Assembly (NCBI GenBank): GCA_002840435.1
Contig: PHAT01000002.1
Location: forward strand, 390,696-454,695
Length of the DNA: 64,000 nucleotides
Direction of reading: 5' to 3'
Origin: Deltaproteobacteria bacterium HGW-Deltaproteobacteria-6
Lineage (GTDB): Bacteria; Desulfobacterota; Syntrophia; Syntrophales; Smithellaceae
Part shown: one piece after another, positions 1-8,393 of the stretch
How the letters are laid out: every line of letters begins with the position of its first letter
Numbering within the stretch: the first letter of the stretch is position 1
The notes under the pieces: generated by a model
Told to the model about the DNA's origin: nothing
The model's database searches: none
The model's input: only the letters and a program-made list of their open reading frames with translations
Program-made: the position numbers and the translations under genes

Positions 1-307
1 CGTTGATAAAGGCGACGCCACTTGGAAGGGTAAGGAAGGTTTTGTCCCCGCCGTATGTAAGGAAGTTGCCCCCAGCAAGGAAAATGCGGTGGCTGTGATC
101 TGCGGTCCTCCGGTGATGATTCGTTTTACGCTGCCGGTATTCTTTGAACTGGGATTCACCAAGGAGAACATCATCAGTTCTCTGGAAATGCGCATGAAGT
201 GCGGTATCGGCAAGTGCGGCCGATGCAACGTCGGGAGCAAGTATGTCTGCAAGGACGGGCCGGTCTTCTCTCTGGCGGAACTGGATAAGCTGACTCCGGA
301 ATATTAG
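1..307 (+). CDS. flxA: FlxA-like FAD/NAD(P)-binding oxidoreductase, C-terminal part (cut by window start)
   Basis: The open frame runs in from the window edge (codons from base 2) to TAG at 305-307. The visible ~101 residues match the C-terminal third of the complete paralogue at 6521-7381 almost residue for residue. They include CGPPVMI, which belongs to the NAD-binding half, and a terminal 2Fe-2S motif with four cysteines (CGIGKCGRC, then YVC). By family this subunit takes electrons from NAD(P)H and passes them to the Fe-S subunits of an Flx-Hdr complex. Its place just before a full hdr-flx cluster suggests that a second copy of the cluster lies upstream. A strong terminator follows. The symbol rests on the paralogue and the context. 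Confidence 0.85.
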   Translation, partial: VDKGDATWKGKEGFVPAVCKEVAPSKENAVAVICGPPVMIRFTLPVFFELGFTKENIISSLEMRMKCGIGKCGRCNVGSKYVCKDGPVFSLAELDKLTPEY

Positions 308-339
308 AAAGCCCCCAATTCTTTTGATAAGTTGTCTAA

Positions 340-365
340 GGGAACCTGCGGGTTCCCTTTTTTTT
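340..365 (+). terminator. Rho-independent terminator after the first FlxA copy
   Basis: GGGAACC (340-346) pairs with GGTTCCC (351-357) around a four-base loop, and eight T follow (358-365). It lies 33 bases after the stop codon and separates this copy from the next cluster. Confidence 0.9.
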
Positions 366-494
366 GAGGTTGTTGAGAAATATCCGCTAAAAGAGCATCG
401 TGAAATATATTTGCTGTTTGCTTCTTTATATGTTAGCGAAAACACAAAAAACAATAGGACCGATTAACGATTCATCAATGACGGGAGATATTTA

Positions 495-1688
495 ATGTCA
501 CAAACAGTTACACCGTATCTGGAAATGTCCCAGGCGATTATGGACGCGGGTGGCGAAGCGCTGAAAAAATGTTATCAGTGCGGCACCTGTTCCGGCACTT
601 GCCCCTGGACGCCCATCACGCATTTTAACATCCGCAAGCTTGTGCGCTTCGGCCAGCTGGGCCTGGATGGTATTGAGGAGTTCATGTGGGGCTGCTCCAC
701 CTGCAAATTCTGCGTCGAGCGCTGCCCCCGCGGCGTGGAAATCATCGACGTTGTTACGGCCATTCGCAATGTTTACAGCGGCGGCGGCATGCTGCCGCAG
801 AGTTTGCGGGCCTTTGTCGGATCGCTTTCGGCGCGCGGCAATCCCTGGTCCGGCGATCAATCCAAGCGCAACGACTGGGCCAAGGAAAAATACCCTCTTT
901 ACACACCGGATAAAGACTATCTGTTCTGGAGCTGCTGCACGGTTTGTTACGATCCCCGCAACAACCGTCTGGCCAAAGCCGCGGCGGAAGTACTAAACCT
1001 GTCGGGCTTGAGTTGGGGGCTGCCTTCGCTTGATGTTAACTGCTGCGGCGAGAGCTTAAAAAAAGTTGGTGATCTGGATCTTTTTGAAAGACTCAAAAAC
1101 AATAATCTGAACTATTTCAAGTCACAGGGTATTTCTAAAATTATTACCGTGTCTCCACACTGCCTGGCGTCCTTCAATAAGGATTACGGCGAGGATTATG
1201 ACGTGCTCCATCTGAGCGAACTGATGGCGAAGTTTGTGGAAGAAGGTAAATTAAAGCCCAAAAAAGATATTGGCGGCGTCAAGGTTACTTACCACGATCC
1301 CTGCTACCTTGGCCGGCACAGCAAAGTTTATGACGCACCGCGTACTGTGCTCAAGTCCATCCCGGGGCTTGAATTTGTCGAGATGGAACGCAACAGCGAA
1401 GAGAGCATGTGCTGCGGCGGCGGCGGCGGCGGATTGTGGATGGAGAAACTGAAAGGCGAGCGTTTAAGCGATCTGAGAATTGAAGAAGCGTTGTCAACCG
1501 GAGCGAAAGTTCTGGCCACGGCCTGTCCGTATTGCATCACCATGTTTGAAGACAGCATCCGGACGCTGAATGCCGATGATCAGATCAAGGTAAAGGATGT
1601 GACGGAGCTTCTTCTGGAGAGTCTGGATATCAGCATCGACGAGCCGGTTGTGGATACGTGCGCCCTCGTGCCACCTTCAGGTGATTAG
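495..1688 (+). CDS. Heterodisulfide reductase-like HdrC-HdrB fusion (Fe-S protein with two CCG domains)
   Basis: 397 residues. The N-terminal part is HdrC-like, with two 4Fe-4S motifs (CYQCGTCSGTCP near residue 27 and CSTCKFCVERCP near residue 67). The rest is HdrB-like, with two CCG-type cysteine-rich units: CC...NCCGES, and HDPCYLG...CCGGGGGG. In Hdr enzymes the CCG domains hold the noncubane clusters that reduce a disulfide. Here B and C are one chain, as in HdrD-type proteins. The start follows GGGAGAT. With hdrA next, this should be the disulfide-reducing half of an Flx-Hdr complex; the natural substrate is unknown (DsrC-like or a small thiol are possibilities). The last residues (about VPPSGD) are encoded by a palindromic motif, CCACCTTCAGGTGATTAG, that recurs near 7412, so the C-terminus may have been set by a repeat. 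Confidence 0.85.
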   Translation: MSQTVTPYLEMSQAIMDAGGEALKKCYQCGTCSGTCPWTPITHFNIRKLVRFGQLGLDGIEEFMWGCSTCKFCVERCPRGVEIIDVVTAIRNVYSGGGMLPQSLRAFVGSLSARGNPWSGDQSKRNDWAKEKYPLYTPDKDYLFWSCCTVCYDPRNNRLAKAAAEVLNLSGLSWGLPSLDVNCCGESLKKVGDLDLFERLKNNNLNYFKSQGISKIITVSPHCLASFNKDYGEDYDVLHLSELMAKFVEEGKLKPKKDIGGVKVTYHDPCYLGRHSKVYDAPRTVLKSIPGLEFVEMERNSEESMCCGGGGGGLWMEKLKGERLSDLRIEEALSTGAKVLATACPYCITMFEDSIRTLNADDQIKVKDVTELLLESLDISIDEPVVDTCALVPPSGD

Positions 1689-1827
1689 TGCACATGCGGT
1701 ATCGCGTCACCTCGCGTCACCTTTAGGTGATCAGGTCACGAGGGGCTGAAGGTTAGAAACGGTATCTGGTCTTTATGAAAAATTACATCATCAGGATGAT
1801 GTGGAAGTAAAAAAGGTAGGAGAGTGT

Positions 1828-3777
1828 ATGAGCAGAATTGGTGTTTTTGTTTGCCACTGCGGTTTAAATATAGCCAAGACGGTTCGGGTAAGTGAGCTGG
1901 CCCAGTTCGCGGCCACACTGCCGGATGTTGTTGTCGCGAAGGATTACAAGTTCATGTGTTCCACGCCCGGTCAGGAAATGATCGCCAATGATATCAAAGA
2001 ACATAAACTGGATCGCGTCATTGTGACAGCCTGTTCGCCTTTGATGCATGAACAGACGTTTCGCAAGGTTCTGGCGGCTTCCGGCCTCAATCAGTATTTG
2101 TTGACCATCGTGAATATCCGCGAACAGGTCTCCTGGGTCACGCATGACATTGAAGAAGGCACGGCCAAGGCCAAGGCGGTCTTAAACGGTGCAGTGTATC
2201 GGGCCAGACTCCTCGCTCCGCTGACGTCGCGCGTGATTGACGTCAATCCCGATGTGATGGTCGTAGGCGCCGGCATCGCCGGCATTCAGGCGGCACTGGA
2301 ACTGGCCAATACCGGCAAGAAGGTCTATCTCGTCGAAAAGAATTCCACTATCGGCGGCCATATGGCGCAGTTTGACAAGACCTTTCCCACGCTGGACTGC
2401 TCCGCCTGTATTCTGACGCCCAAGATGGATTCCGTTCTCCAGCATAAAAACATTACCATGATGACCTCCTGTGAAGTCAGCGAGGTCAAGGGATTTGTCG
2501 GTAACTTTGATATCACCGTCCGGCAGAAAGCGCGTTATGTTGATCACAGCAAATGTAATGCCTGTCTTGCGTGTACGGAGAAATGCCCCGGTAAAGGCGT
2601 GTCGGAATGGGATGAAGGCCTGGTGAAAAGAAAGGCCATTTACATACCTTTCCCGCAGGCCGTGCCTCAAAAGCCGGTCATTGACCGGGAATCCTGTACC
2701 TTCTTTAAAAAAGGCAAATGCCGGCTGTGCGAGAAAGTATGCGAACAGAAGGCGATTGATTTTGATGAGCAGGACACCTTCAGCACGGTGAAAGTGGGAG
2801 CCGTCATTGTCGCCACGGGTTATGATCTGATGGATACCCGGGAACTCATTCAATATGGCTACGGTAAATATCCCGGTGTGTATAATGCTCTGGAAGTGGA
2901 AAGGCTCTTTAATTCCGCAGGCCCCACCGGCGGCAAAGTGACGCTCCGGGACGGCAAGGAGCCTCAGGCCATCGCCATCCTGCACTGTATCGGCAGCCGC
3001 GATAAAAATAATTGCGAACATTGCAGCCGCGTCTGCTGCATGTATTCGCTGAAATTTGCGCATCTGTTCAAGGAAAAAACGTCAGCCGACGTTTATCAGT
3101 TCTACATTGATATGCGGGCCGCCGGCAAAGGGTATGAAGAATTTTACAATCGTATAATCGAAGAAGACGTGAAGTTCATTCGCGGCAAGGGCGCCCGCGT
3201 GGCCGGGAGCGCCGATGAACCCGGCCGTTTGATTGTAGAAGCGGAAGATACCATTACCGGAAAATTTATCAGGCTGCCGGTGGATATGGTGGTGTTGTCC
3301 CCGGCCATCGTGCCGCGGGCGGATTCCAAGGATTTGGCCAGGCTTTTCAATTTAAGCACCGACAAGCAGGGTTTCTTCATGGAACGGCATCCGAAGCTGG
3401 CGCCTCTGTCCACGATGTCCGAAGGCATCTTTATTGCGGGCGTCTGTCAGAGCCCGAAGGATATTCCCGATACCGTGGCTCAGGCCAACGGCGCGGCGGC
3501 GGAAGCTTTGACGATTGTGGTCAAGGATAAGATGGAACTGGAAGCGACGACAGCCATGGTGAATCCCGCGTCGTGTTGCGGTTGTCAGAATTGCGTGCGT
3601 GTCTGCCCCTATGGCGCGCCTTCCTATAACGCCGAGAAGCGGGTTTCGGAAATCAATGAAGCGTTATGTAAAGGCTGCGGACTTTGCGCGTCCGTTTGTC
3701 CGAGTTCGGCGATTATCGCGAGACACTTTACGAATGACCAGGTCTTGGCCGAGATGGAAGGCCTCATGGAGTTCTAG
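1828..3777 (+). CDS. hdrA: HdrA-like heterodisulfide reductase subunit A (flavin, multiple 4Fe-4S)
   Basis: 649 residues from the ATG at 1828, chosen over the in-frame GTG at 1801 because GGTAGGAGAG lies just before it. The N-terminus has the HdrA CHCG motif. A dinucleotide-binding loop (VVGAGIAGIQAAL) is near residue 145. Fe-S motifs follow: CNACLACTEKCP near 234, CRLCEKVC, the HdrA cysteine cluster CIGS...CEHCSRVCC, and two C-terminal ferredoxin motifs (CCGCQNCVRVCP and CKGCGLCASVCP). HdrA is the flavin-based bifurcating core of Hdr complexes. Here it would split electrons from FlxA between ferredoxin and the HdrBC branch. The cluster layout supports the assignment, but bifurcation itself is inferred. 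Confidence 0.92.
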   Translation: MSRIGVFVCHCGLNIAKTVRVSELAQFAATLPDVVVAKDYKFMCSTPGQEMIANDIKEHKLDRVIVTACSPLMHEQTFRKVLAASGLNQYLLTIVNIREQVSWVTHDIEEGTAKAKAVLNGAVYRARLLAPLTSRVIDVNPDVMVVGAGIAGIQAALELANTGKKVYLVEKNSTIGGHMAQFDKTFPTLDCSACILTPKMDSVLQHKNITMMTSCEVSEVKGFVGNFDITVRQKARYVDHSKCNACLACTEKCPGKGVSEWDEGLVKRKAIYIPFPQAVPQKPVIDRESCTFFKKGKCRLCEKVCEQKAIDFDEQDTFSTVKVGAVIVATGYDLMDTRELIQYGYGKYPGVYNALEVERLFNSAGPTGGKVTLRDGKEPQAIAILHCIGSRDKNNCEHCSRVCCMYSLKFAHLFKEKTSADVYQFYIDMRAAGKGYEEFYNRIIEEDVKFIRGKGARVAGSADEPGRLIVEAEDTITGKFIRLPVDMVVLSPAIVPRADSKDLARLFNLSTDKQGFFMERHPKLAPLSTMSEGIFIAGVCQSPKDIPDTVAQANGAAAEALTIVVKDKMELEATTAMVNPASCCGCQNCVRVCPYGAPSYNAEKRVSEINEALCKGCGLCASVCPSSAIIARHFTNDQVLAEMEGLMEF

Positions 3778-3778
3778 T

Positions 3779-3903
3779 TATGGCATCATAAAACGCCCCC
3801 GGCATGCGCCGGGCTGCGCATCTGCGGAGTGAATCCGGCGTATGCCGGATGCGCCTCATTCAGTTTGCGCGCCTTGCCTCTGGACATTTTATGACGTCAT
3901 AAT
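3779..3903. repeat. Palindromic MITE-like intergenic element A
   Basis: It starts right after the hdrA stop. The left end (ATGGCATCATAAAACG) and the right end (TTTTATGACGTCAT) are imperfect inverted repeats. An internal palindrome, CCGGCGTATGCCGG, is present. The right end (CCTCATTC, then GCGCGCCTTGCCTCTGG) is shared with the element at 7380-7538, which shows a dispersed family. No ORF is present. Confidence 0.6.
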
Positions 3904-3938
3904 AAAGGAAGCAATGTTTTTAGAAAGGAAATTTATTC

Positions 3939-4355
3939 ATGTCATTTGAACCGAAAATACTGGGTATCGCCTGTAACTGGTGCACTTATACCGGAGCGGA
4001 TCTGGCCGGAACGACCAGATTGCAGTATCCGCAGAATCTCCGGGTGGTCCGGGTGATGTGCTCGAGCCGAATCAACCCTTCCTTTATATTCCGGGCGTTT
4101 CAGCTCGGTGCGGACGGCGTGCTGGTCGGCGGCTGCCACCCCGGTGATTGCCATTACAATACGGGCAATCTTTACGCGAGAAGACGGCTGGCCGTGACCA
4201 AGCGGATTCTGGAATTTTCCGGAATGGAACCGGGGCGGTTCCGGGTGGAGTGGATTTCCGCGTCCGAAGGCAATAAATTCGCCGAGGTTGTTACTGAATT
4301 TACGGAACAGATCAAAAATCTGGGCCCCCAGACCAAGTTCAAGATTTCACAATAG
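3939..4355 (+). CDS. MvhD/FlxD-like iron-sulfur electron-transfer subunit
   Basis: 138 residues, the usual size of MvhD (delta subunit of F420-non-reducing hydrogenase), which carries a 2Fe-2S cluster and links the electron-input module to HdrA. The cysteine pattern is visible: CNWC near residue 13, VMCSSRI near residue 39, and GGCHPGDCHY near residue 65. The start is preceded by AGAAAGGAAA. The gene sits between hdrA and the flxC-like gene, as in FlxABCD-HdrABC clusters of sulfate reducers. No hydrogenase subunits are in the window, so NAD(P)H through FlxA is the likely electron source. Confidence 0.9.
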   Translation: MSFEPKILGIACNWCTYTGADLAGTTRLQYPQNLRVVRVMCSSRINPSFIFRAFQLGADGVLVGGCHPGDCHYNTGNLYARRRLAVTKRILEFSGMEPGRFRVEWISASEGNKFAEVVTEFTEQIKNLGPQTKFKISQ

Positions 4356-4369
4356 CGTTGGGAGAGGAT

Positions 4370-5236
4370 ATGGCAATCAGCTTTAAGCAAATTGAAGAAA
4401 AATTAAAAACCGAAGCCAAGAGGCTTCTGGAAACAGGTGCGGTGAGCGTGGTTCTGGCCTATGGTAAAGGCTACGATGAAAACCATCCCATGCCCTATGC
4501 CGCCAAGCATCCATCCGATGTGGAAGATCTTGTCTTTAACGAATTCTGCACCCACAACATGGCCAGGTATCTGGGCCGGTATCCGCGGGGAACAAAAATT
4601 GCCATTGCCGTTAAAGCGGCGGACAGCCGCGCGGTCATTCAACTCATTCAGGAAGAAAAAGTCTGTCGTGAGGATCTGGTGGTGCTTGGTATCCCCGTTT
4701 ACGGCATGAAGAATCCCCGAACCGGGGAAGTCATCGACAGCAAAACCACCTGTGGTCTTTACAACCCGGTATTGTATAACATCCTGCTTGATGAAGAGGT
4801 GCACGGCCAACCCATTGTTTCCCCCTATGACGTGCTTGTCGAATACGAAGCCATGGACAAAGACGCGCGTTTTGCGTTCTGGAAAAAGGAATTTGATAGA
4901 TGCATTCGTTGTTATGCCTGCCGCAAGGCCTGTCCGATGTGCTACTGCGATCCCTGCTTTATTGACCAGAACAAACCGAAGTGGGGCGATAAATCGCCCG
5001 AGTCTTCCGGCAATCTGATGTATCACCTGACCCGATTTCATCATCTGGCCGGCCGGTGCATTGACTGCGGAGAATGTTCGCGCGCCTGTCCTGTGAATAT
5101 TCCTTTGTATCTGTTCCACAAGAAAGTGGCCAAGGAATGTGAAGAAATGTTTGGTCAGCAGGCGGGTATGAGCATCAATGATAAGCCTGTCCTGGTGAAT
5201 TTCCGGGTGGATGATTCCGATAAAATTCTGGAGTAA
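4370..5236 (+). CDS. FlxC-like 4Fe-4S electron-transfer protein
   Basis: 288 residues from the ATG at 4370, which is placed well behind GGGAGAGG; an in-frame TTG at 4358 is less likely. The N-terminal ~160 residues are a domain without cysteine clusters. The C-terminal part has two ferredoxin-like cysteine sets: CIRCYACRKACPMCYCDPC near residue 175 and CIDCGECSRACP near residue 228. The order relative to the mvhD-like and flxB-like genes fits FlxC of the Flx-Hdr complexes, thought to wire FlxA to FlxD/HdrA. It starts 14 bases after the previous stop and so is probably in one transcript with it. The family name is by context and cysteine pattern; a general 4Fe-4S dicluster protein is the safe label. 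Confidence 0.8.
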   Translation: MAISFKQIEEKLKTEAKRLLETGAVSVVLAYGKGYDENHPMPYAAKHPSDVEDLVFNEFCTHNMARYLGRYPRGTKIAIAVKAADSRAVIQLIQEEKVCREDLVVLGIPVYGMKNPRTGEVIDSKTTCGLYNPVLYNILLDEEVHGQPIVSPYDVLVEYEAMDKDARFAFWKKEFDRCIRCYACRKACPMCYCDPCFIDQNKPKWGDKSPESSGNLMYHLTRFHHLAGRCIDCGECSRACPVNIPLYLFHKKVAKECEEMFGQQAGMSINDKPVLVNFRVDDSDKILE

Positions 5237-5339
5237 TGGCTATGATATTCAAGGGAGGCTCTTGACAAAGTAAAACAGCCCGGTCCGATGCACCGCAATA
5301 AACCGGGACCCGCCGGCAGAAAACTTGCGGGATAAATTC

Positions 5340-5381
5340 GACTAAGAATTTTGCTTCGCGCAAGCTCGCAAAAATCAAGTC
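5340..5381 (+). other. Long hairpin in the flxC-flxB gap
   Basis: GACTAAGAATTTTGC (5340-5354) pairs almost fully with GCAAAAATCAAGTC (5368-5381). Smaller stems lie upstream (CCCGGT...ACCGGG and CCCGCCGG...TTGCGGG). It ends about 20 bases before the next start and has no T tract, so it is more likely an mRNA processing or stability element than a terminator. Confidence 0.5.
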
Positions 5382-5402
5382 TCATTAATAAGGAGTTCTG
5401 TA

Positions 5403-6458
5403 GTGTTAAAGAAAACAACAATCGATAAATTATCTGAGTTGACAGCTCATCTGATGGAAAAGGGAACGCTTGTGGCCCCGGTCAAGGAAGATGGCGGCTT
5501 TAACTTTCGGACCATCACCGATGCAAAACAAGTGGATTTAATTTTTCATAATACCATTATCAGCCCGAAATCCGCTTTCTTTCCCCAGATGGAAGATTTT
5601 GTCCGCTATCAGACAGGAAAATCTATTCTGGATGCGGCTACAGTCGAGCTGAATTTGAAGCCGACGTTTCTCTTCGGCGTCCGTCCCTGCGACGTGAAGA
5701 GCTTTCAGATTATGGATATTCATTTTTCCCAAACAGGTATGGTGGATCCTTACTGGCAGAAAAGAAGAGAAGCCACGACTATTTTTGGCTTCGCTTTTGA
5801 CATGAGTGAATCGGCCAATCCGGCGGAATTCTATCATACGCTGGGCATTGGCGCCGCTGATCCCGAAGGCAGCGATATTTTCATGGTGAGAAGAGACCAT
5901 GTTCTGTTGCTCAAGGGCATTACTCCCAAGGGCGAAAAACTGCTGGCTGAATTGAGTTCTCTTGAGGAGGCCTCGACGGATGACGCAGGATTTTTTGATG
6001 ACTATATCGCCCGTGGAAACGATTACAAAACGCGTTATACCTGCGTGGATGCTGAAGTGATTGCGAAGGAATTTGAAGCGATTTTCCACAATACGGATTT
6101 CTGGACGAAGGTTTCCAATGCCTGCCTGAGCTGCGGCGTCTGCACCTTTGTCTGTCCTACCTGTTACTGCTTTGATATTTGCGATGACACGCTGTTCAGC
6201 CAGGGCACCCGCCGCCGGGTCTGGGACGCCTGCATGTTTACCGACTTCACGCTGGAGGCCAGCGGTCACAATCCCCGGACCAACGTCTATCAGCGCTTGC
6301 GGCAAAAAATATCTCATAAATATTCCTTCCATATCCGCAAGTACGGCGTTATCTCCTGTGTCGGCTGCGGCCGCTGCACGCGCTACTGTCCGGTCAATAT
6401 CGATATCTTTTCCATCGTGGAGCAGGCGGTGAAAGCGAAATGGTACAAACACTTGTAG
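5403..6458 (+). CDS. FlxB-like / AsrA-like 4Fe-4S dicluster subunit
   Basis: 351 residues. The N-terminal ~220 residues resemble the beta subunits of sulfhydrogenase and anaerobic sulfite reductase A; FGVRPCDVKSFQIMD near residue 95 is the typical motif. Two C-terminal clusters follow: CLSCGVCTFVCPTCYC near residue 242 and CVGCGRCTRYCPVNI near residue 317. Proteins of this type partner with an FlxA/AsrB-type flavoprotein and relay electrons. The partner lies 62 bases downstream. The start follows AAGGAGTTC. AsrA alone is unlikely because no asrC is present and hdr genes are. Confidence 0.85.
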   Translation: MLKKTTIDKLSELTAHLMEKGTLVAPVKEDGGFNFRTITDAKQVDLIFHNTIISPKSAFFPQMEDFVRYQTGKSILDAATVELNLKPTFLFGVRPCDVKSFQIMDIHFSQTGMVDPYWQKRREATTIFGFAFDMSESANPAEFYHTLGIGAADPEGSDIFMVRRDHVLLLKGITPKGEKLLAELSSLEEASTDDAGFFDDYIARGNDYKTRYTCVDAEVIAKEFEAIFHNTDFWTKVSNACLSCGVCTFVCPTCYCFDICDDTLFSQGTRRRVWDACMFTDFTLEASGHNPRTNVYQRLRQKISHKYSFHIRKYGVISCVGCGRCTRYCPVNIDIFSIVEQAVKAKWYKHL

Positions 6459-6520
6459 CAATGTTCAAATCAGAAAAGGACGTTTTAATTATTATTAACA
6501 AAAAAAGGATTTGAAGATAC

Positions 6521-7381
6521 ATGACAAACAATAACCCTTACATTCCCATGCCCGTAGAGATATCCAAAATCATCGACGAAGTGGATACGCACGATATTAA
6601 AACCTTCCGTTTTACGTTTCTGAATAAGGAAGATGAAAAAAAATTCGTCTATCTGCCCGGCCAATTCGCTGAATTATCCATTTACGGAAAAGGGGAATCG
6701 CCGATCGGCATCGCCTCGTCGCCAACCGATCCGGGCTACGTGGAGTTTACGGTGCAAAGAGCCGGAGCCGTTGTGCCCGGCCTGGTGACGGCCGCCCTGC
6801 ATGATATGGAGGAAGGCGGTAAAATCGGTTTGCGGGGGCCCCTGGGGCATCCCTGGCCGATTGAATTTCTGGAGAATAAAAACATTGTTGTGGTCGGCGG
6901 CGGCTTTGCTTTCACCACACTGAGATCGCTGATCAACTACATGCTGCATGAGGACAACCGTTCGCGTTTCGGTGAAATCACCGTCATCTATGGCGCGAGA
7001 AACCCCGGCCTGCTTCTGTATAAGGATGAGCTGGCCCGGTGGGAAAAAAGAAACGACATTAAAACAGTCATAACCGTTGATAAAGGCGACGCAACCTGGA
7101 AGGGCAGGGAAGGCTTTGTTCCTGCTGTTTGCAAGGAAGTTGCTCCGTCGCCTGCAAAAACTGTTGCCGTGATCTGTGGTCCGCCCATCATGATCAAGTT
7201 TACGCTCCCGGTGTTTTTTGAACTGGGCTTTTCCAAGGAAAACATCCTGACGTCGCTGGAAATGCGCATGAAATGCGGCATCGGGAAATGCGGCCGCTGC
7301 AACGTCGGCTACAAATACGTTTGTTCAGACGGACCGGTGTTTTCGCTGGCCGAGTTGGAAGAACTGCCGCGCGACTTTTGA
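6521..7381 (+). CDS. flxA: FlxA-like FAD/NAD(P)-binding, 2Fe-2S oxidoreductase
   Basis: 286 residues, a typical length for the AsrB/HydG/FlxA family. The N-terminal FAD-binding barrel includes LPGQFAELS and SPIGIASSP (residues ~47-68). The NAD-binding half has VVVGGGFAFTTLRS (near 127) and CGPPIMI. The C-terminal 2Fe-2S motif is CGIGKCGRC with a further YVC. The enzyme should oxidise NAD(P)H in the cytoplasm and feed the FlxB/C/D-HdrA chain. It is very similar to the partial gene at the window start, with roughly 80% base identity over the shared part by eye. A palindromic element begins at its stop codon. Confidence 0.9.
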   Translation: MTNNNPYIPMPVEISKIIDEVDTHDIKTFRFTFLNKEDEKKFVYLPGQFAELSIYGKGESPIGIASSPTDPGYVEFTVQRAGAVVPGLVTAALHDMEEGGKIGLRGPLGHPWPIEFLENKNIVVVGGGFAFTTLRSLINYMLHEDNRSRFGEITVIYGARNPGLLLYKDELARWEKRNDIKTVITVDKGDATWKGREGFVPAVCKEVAPSPAKTVAVICGPPIMIKFTLPVFFELGFSKENILTSLEMRMKCGIGKCGRCNVGYKYVCSDGPVFSLAELEELPRDF

Positions 7382-7538
7382 TGACGCCTTAAAATGTCCA
7401 TAAGCTGGGTCCCACCTTCAGGTGGCGTTGCACTTCAGCTTTCGTCACTGCGGCCAATAACCTGAAGGTCGCTCGCGCGAGAGCAGGCCTCATTCCTCAA
7501 TCTTCGCGCGCTTTGCCTCTGGCATCTTAAAGCGTCAT
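7380..7538. repeat. Palindromic MITE-like intergenic element B
   Basis: The ends are inverted repeats: GATGACGCCTTAAAATG at the left, and CATCTTAAAGCGTCATC at the right read on the other strand. It contains the palindromes CCACCTTCAGGTGG and CTCGCGCGAGAG. The right ~45 bases match the end of element A at 3779-3903. It starts on the TGA of the flxA-like gene. Confidence 0.6.
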
Positions 7539-7597
7539 CTGGAAAGCAGCCTGTTTGGACATGAGAAGCAGTATGAATAGCGAGGGGAAAGAAGTTA

Positions 7598-8005
7598 ATG
7601 ATGAAGAAAATACTTGCAGTGATAGTGATCATGCTTTTTGCCGTTTCATTGGCTTTTGCCGCGGGAGAGGATTTGCCGGGTCTCGATAAAAACAAAGACG
7701 GTAAAATCAACAAGAAGGAATATATGGATTCCATGACGGCGGTTTTTGACAGGCTTGATAAAAACCATGACGGCATTCTTGCACGCGATGAGCTTTCCCA
7801 TATGGATAAGAAGGACCTGAACAGATTCATCAAGGAAACCGATACGGACAAAGACGGCAAAATTATTAAAAGAGAGTATGAACAGGCCGCTGAGAAACGG
7901 TTCAAACAACTGGATAAAAACAGGGACGGTTTTATTGATAAACTGGAATGGGGTTCCGTCGGCCGTTCTGAACTTTATTCCCCGTTTACCCGCTTCACCT
8001 TTTAA
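7598..8005 (+). CDS. Exported EF-hand calcium-binding protein
   Basis: 135 residues with an N-terminal signal peptide (hydrophobic run ILAVIVIMLFAVSLAFA), so it is probably periplasmic. Four EF-hand loops follow the DxDxDG pattern: DKNKDGKINKKE, DKNHDGILARDE, DTDKDGKIIKRE and DKNRDGFIDKLE. All keep the glycine at loop position 6 and an acidic residue at position 12, so all four should bind calcium. Such small proteins buffer or sense periplasmic calcium; no partner is evident. Adjacent start codons at 7598 and 7601 cannot be told apart. A dispersed repeat begins directly after the stop. Confidence 0.85.
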   Translation: MMKKILAVIVIMLFAVSLAFAAGEDLPGLDKNKDGKINKKEYMDSMTAVFDRLDKNHDGILARDELSHMDKKDLNRFIKETDTDKDGKIIKREYEQAAEKRFKQLDKNRDGFIDKLEWGSVGRSELYSPFTRFTF

Positions 8006-8094
8006 CCCGCTCAAGCGGGATGAGCGTTAATAAGCCTTCGCTTGCTGCGATATAAAAGCGTTCACTTCATCCCTCGACGGCCTGCTGCGAGGCG
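8006..8094. repeat. 89-bp dispersed repeat, copy 1
   Basis: It begins at the base after the EF-hand gene stop with the palindrome CCCGCTCAAGCGGG. It aligns without gaps to 61333-61421, sharing about 71 of 89 bases by my count, including GAGCGTTAAT, GCTTGCTGCGATATAAA and TGCTGCGAGG. Both copies follow a stop codon closely. It is likely a REP/ERIC-like intergenic element. Confidence 0.7.
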
Positions 8095-8393
8095 TTTGAT
8101 TCCGCCACTTTCAGGAACACAGAAAGCATAGATATCCTATCGGTCTGTGAAATATCCCTCATTCCACTGCTGAATATCATGATCAGCTCATGACCCGGAG
8201 GCGCGCGAGGTTGCGTACGGATTACTGCCATTCCGGTGCAACAAGCAGAAAGTAAACGCCTTTAAAATGTTGCTATGACTTTTGAGACAAACAAATCCAG
8301 CATGATGCTCAACTGTCCGGGCGTATTGCTGATCCTGATTTACACAATAATACCGGGCGAATGGTTTGCTTCTTAAATAAACTGATACGATAA
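8095..8393. other. Non-coding stretch upstream of the adenylate cyclase
   Basis: About 300 bases with no convincing ORF, RNA gene or repeat. It leads into the promoter at 8394. Confidence 0.4.

Noticed and set aside
1801-1827. Longer start for hdrA (GTG at 1801)
   Set aside because: The ribosome site GGTAGGAGAG lies inside this extension, directly before the ATG at 1828, where the HdrA-like sequence begins.
2182-3063. A 293-codon minus-strand open frame inside hdrA
   Set aside because: It is antisense to a strongly supported gene and has no recognisable motif or ribosome site; it is a codon-bias shadow.
5538-6461. A 307-codon minus-strand open frame opposite the flxB-like gene
   Set aside because: Antisense shadow; the plus-strand gene has clear Fe-S motifs and context.
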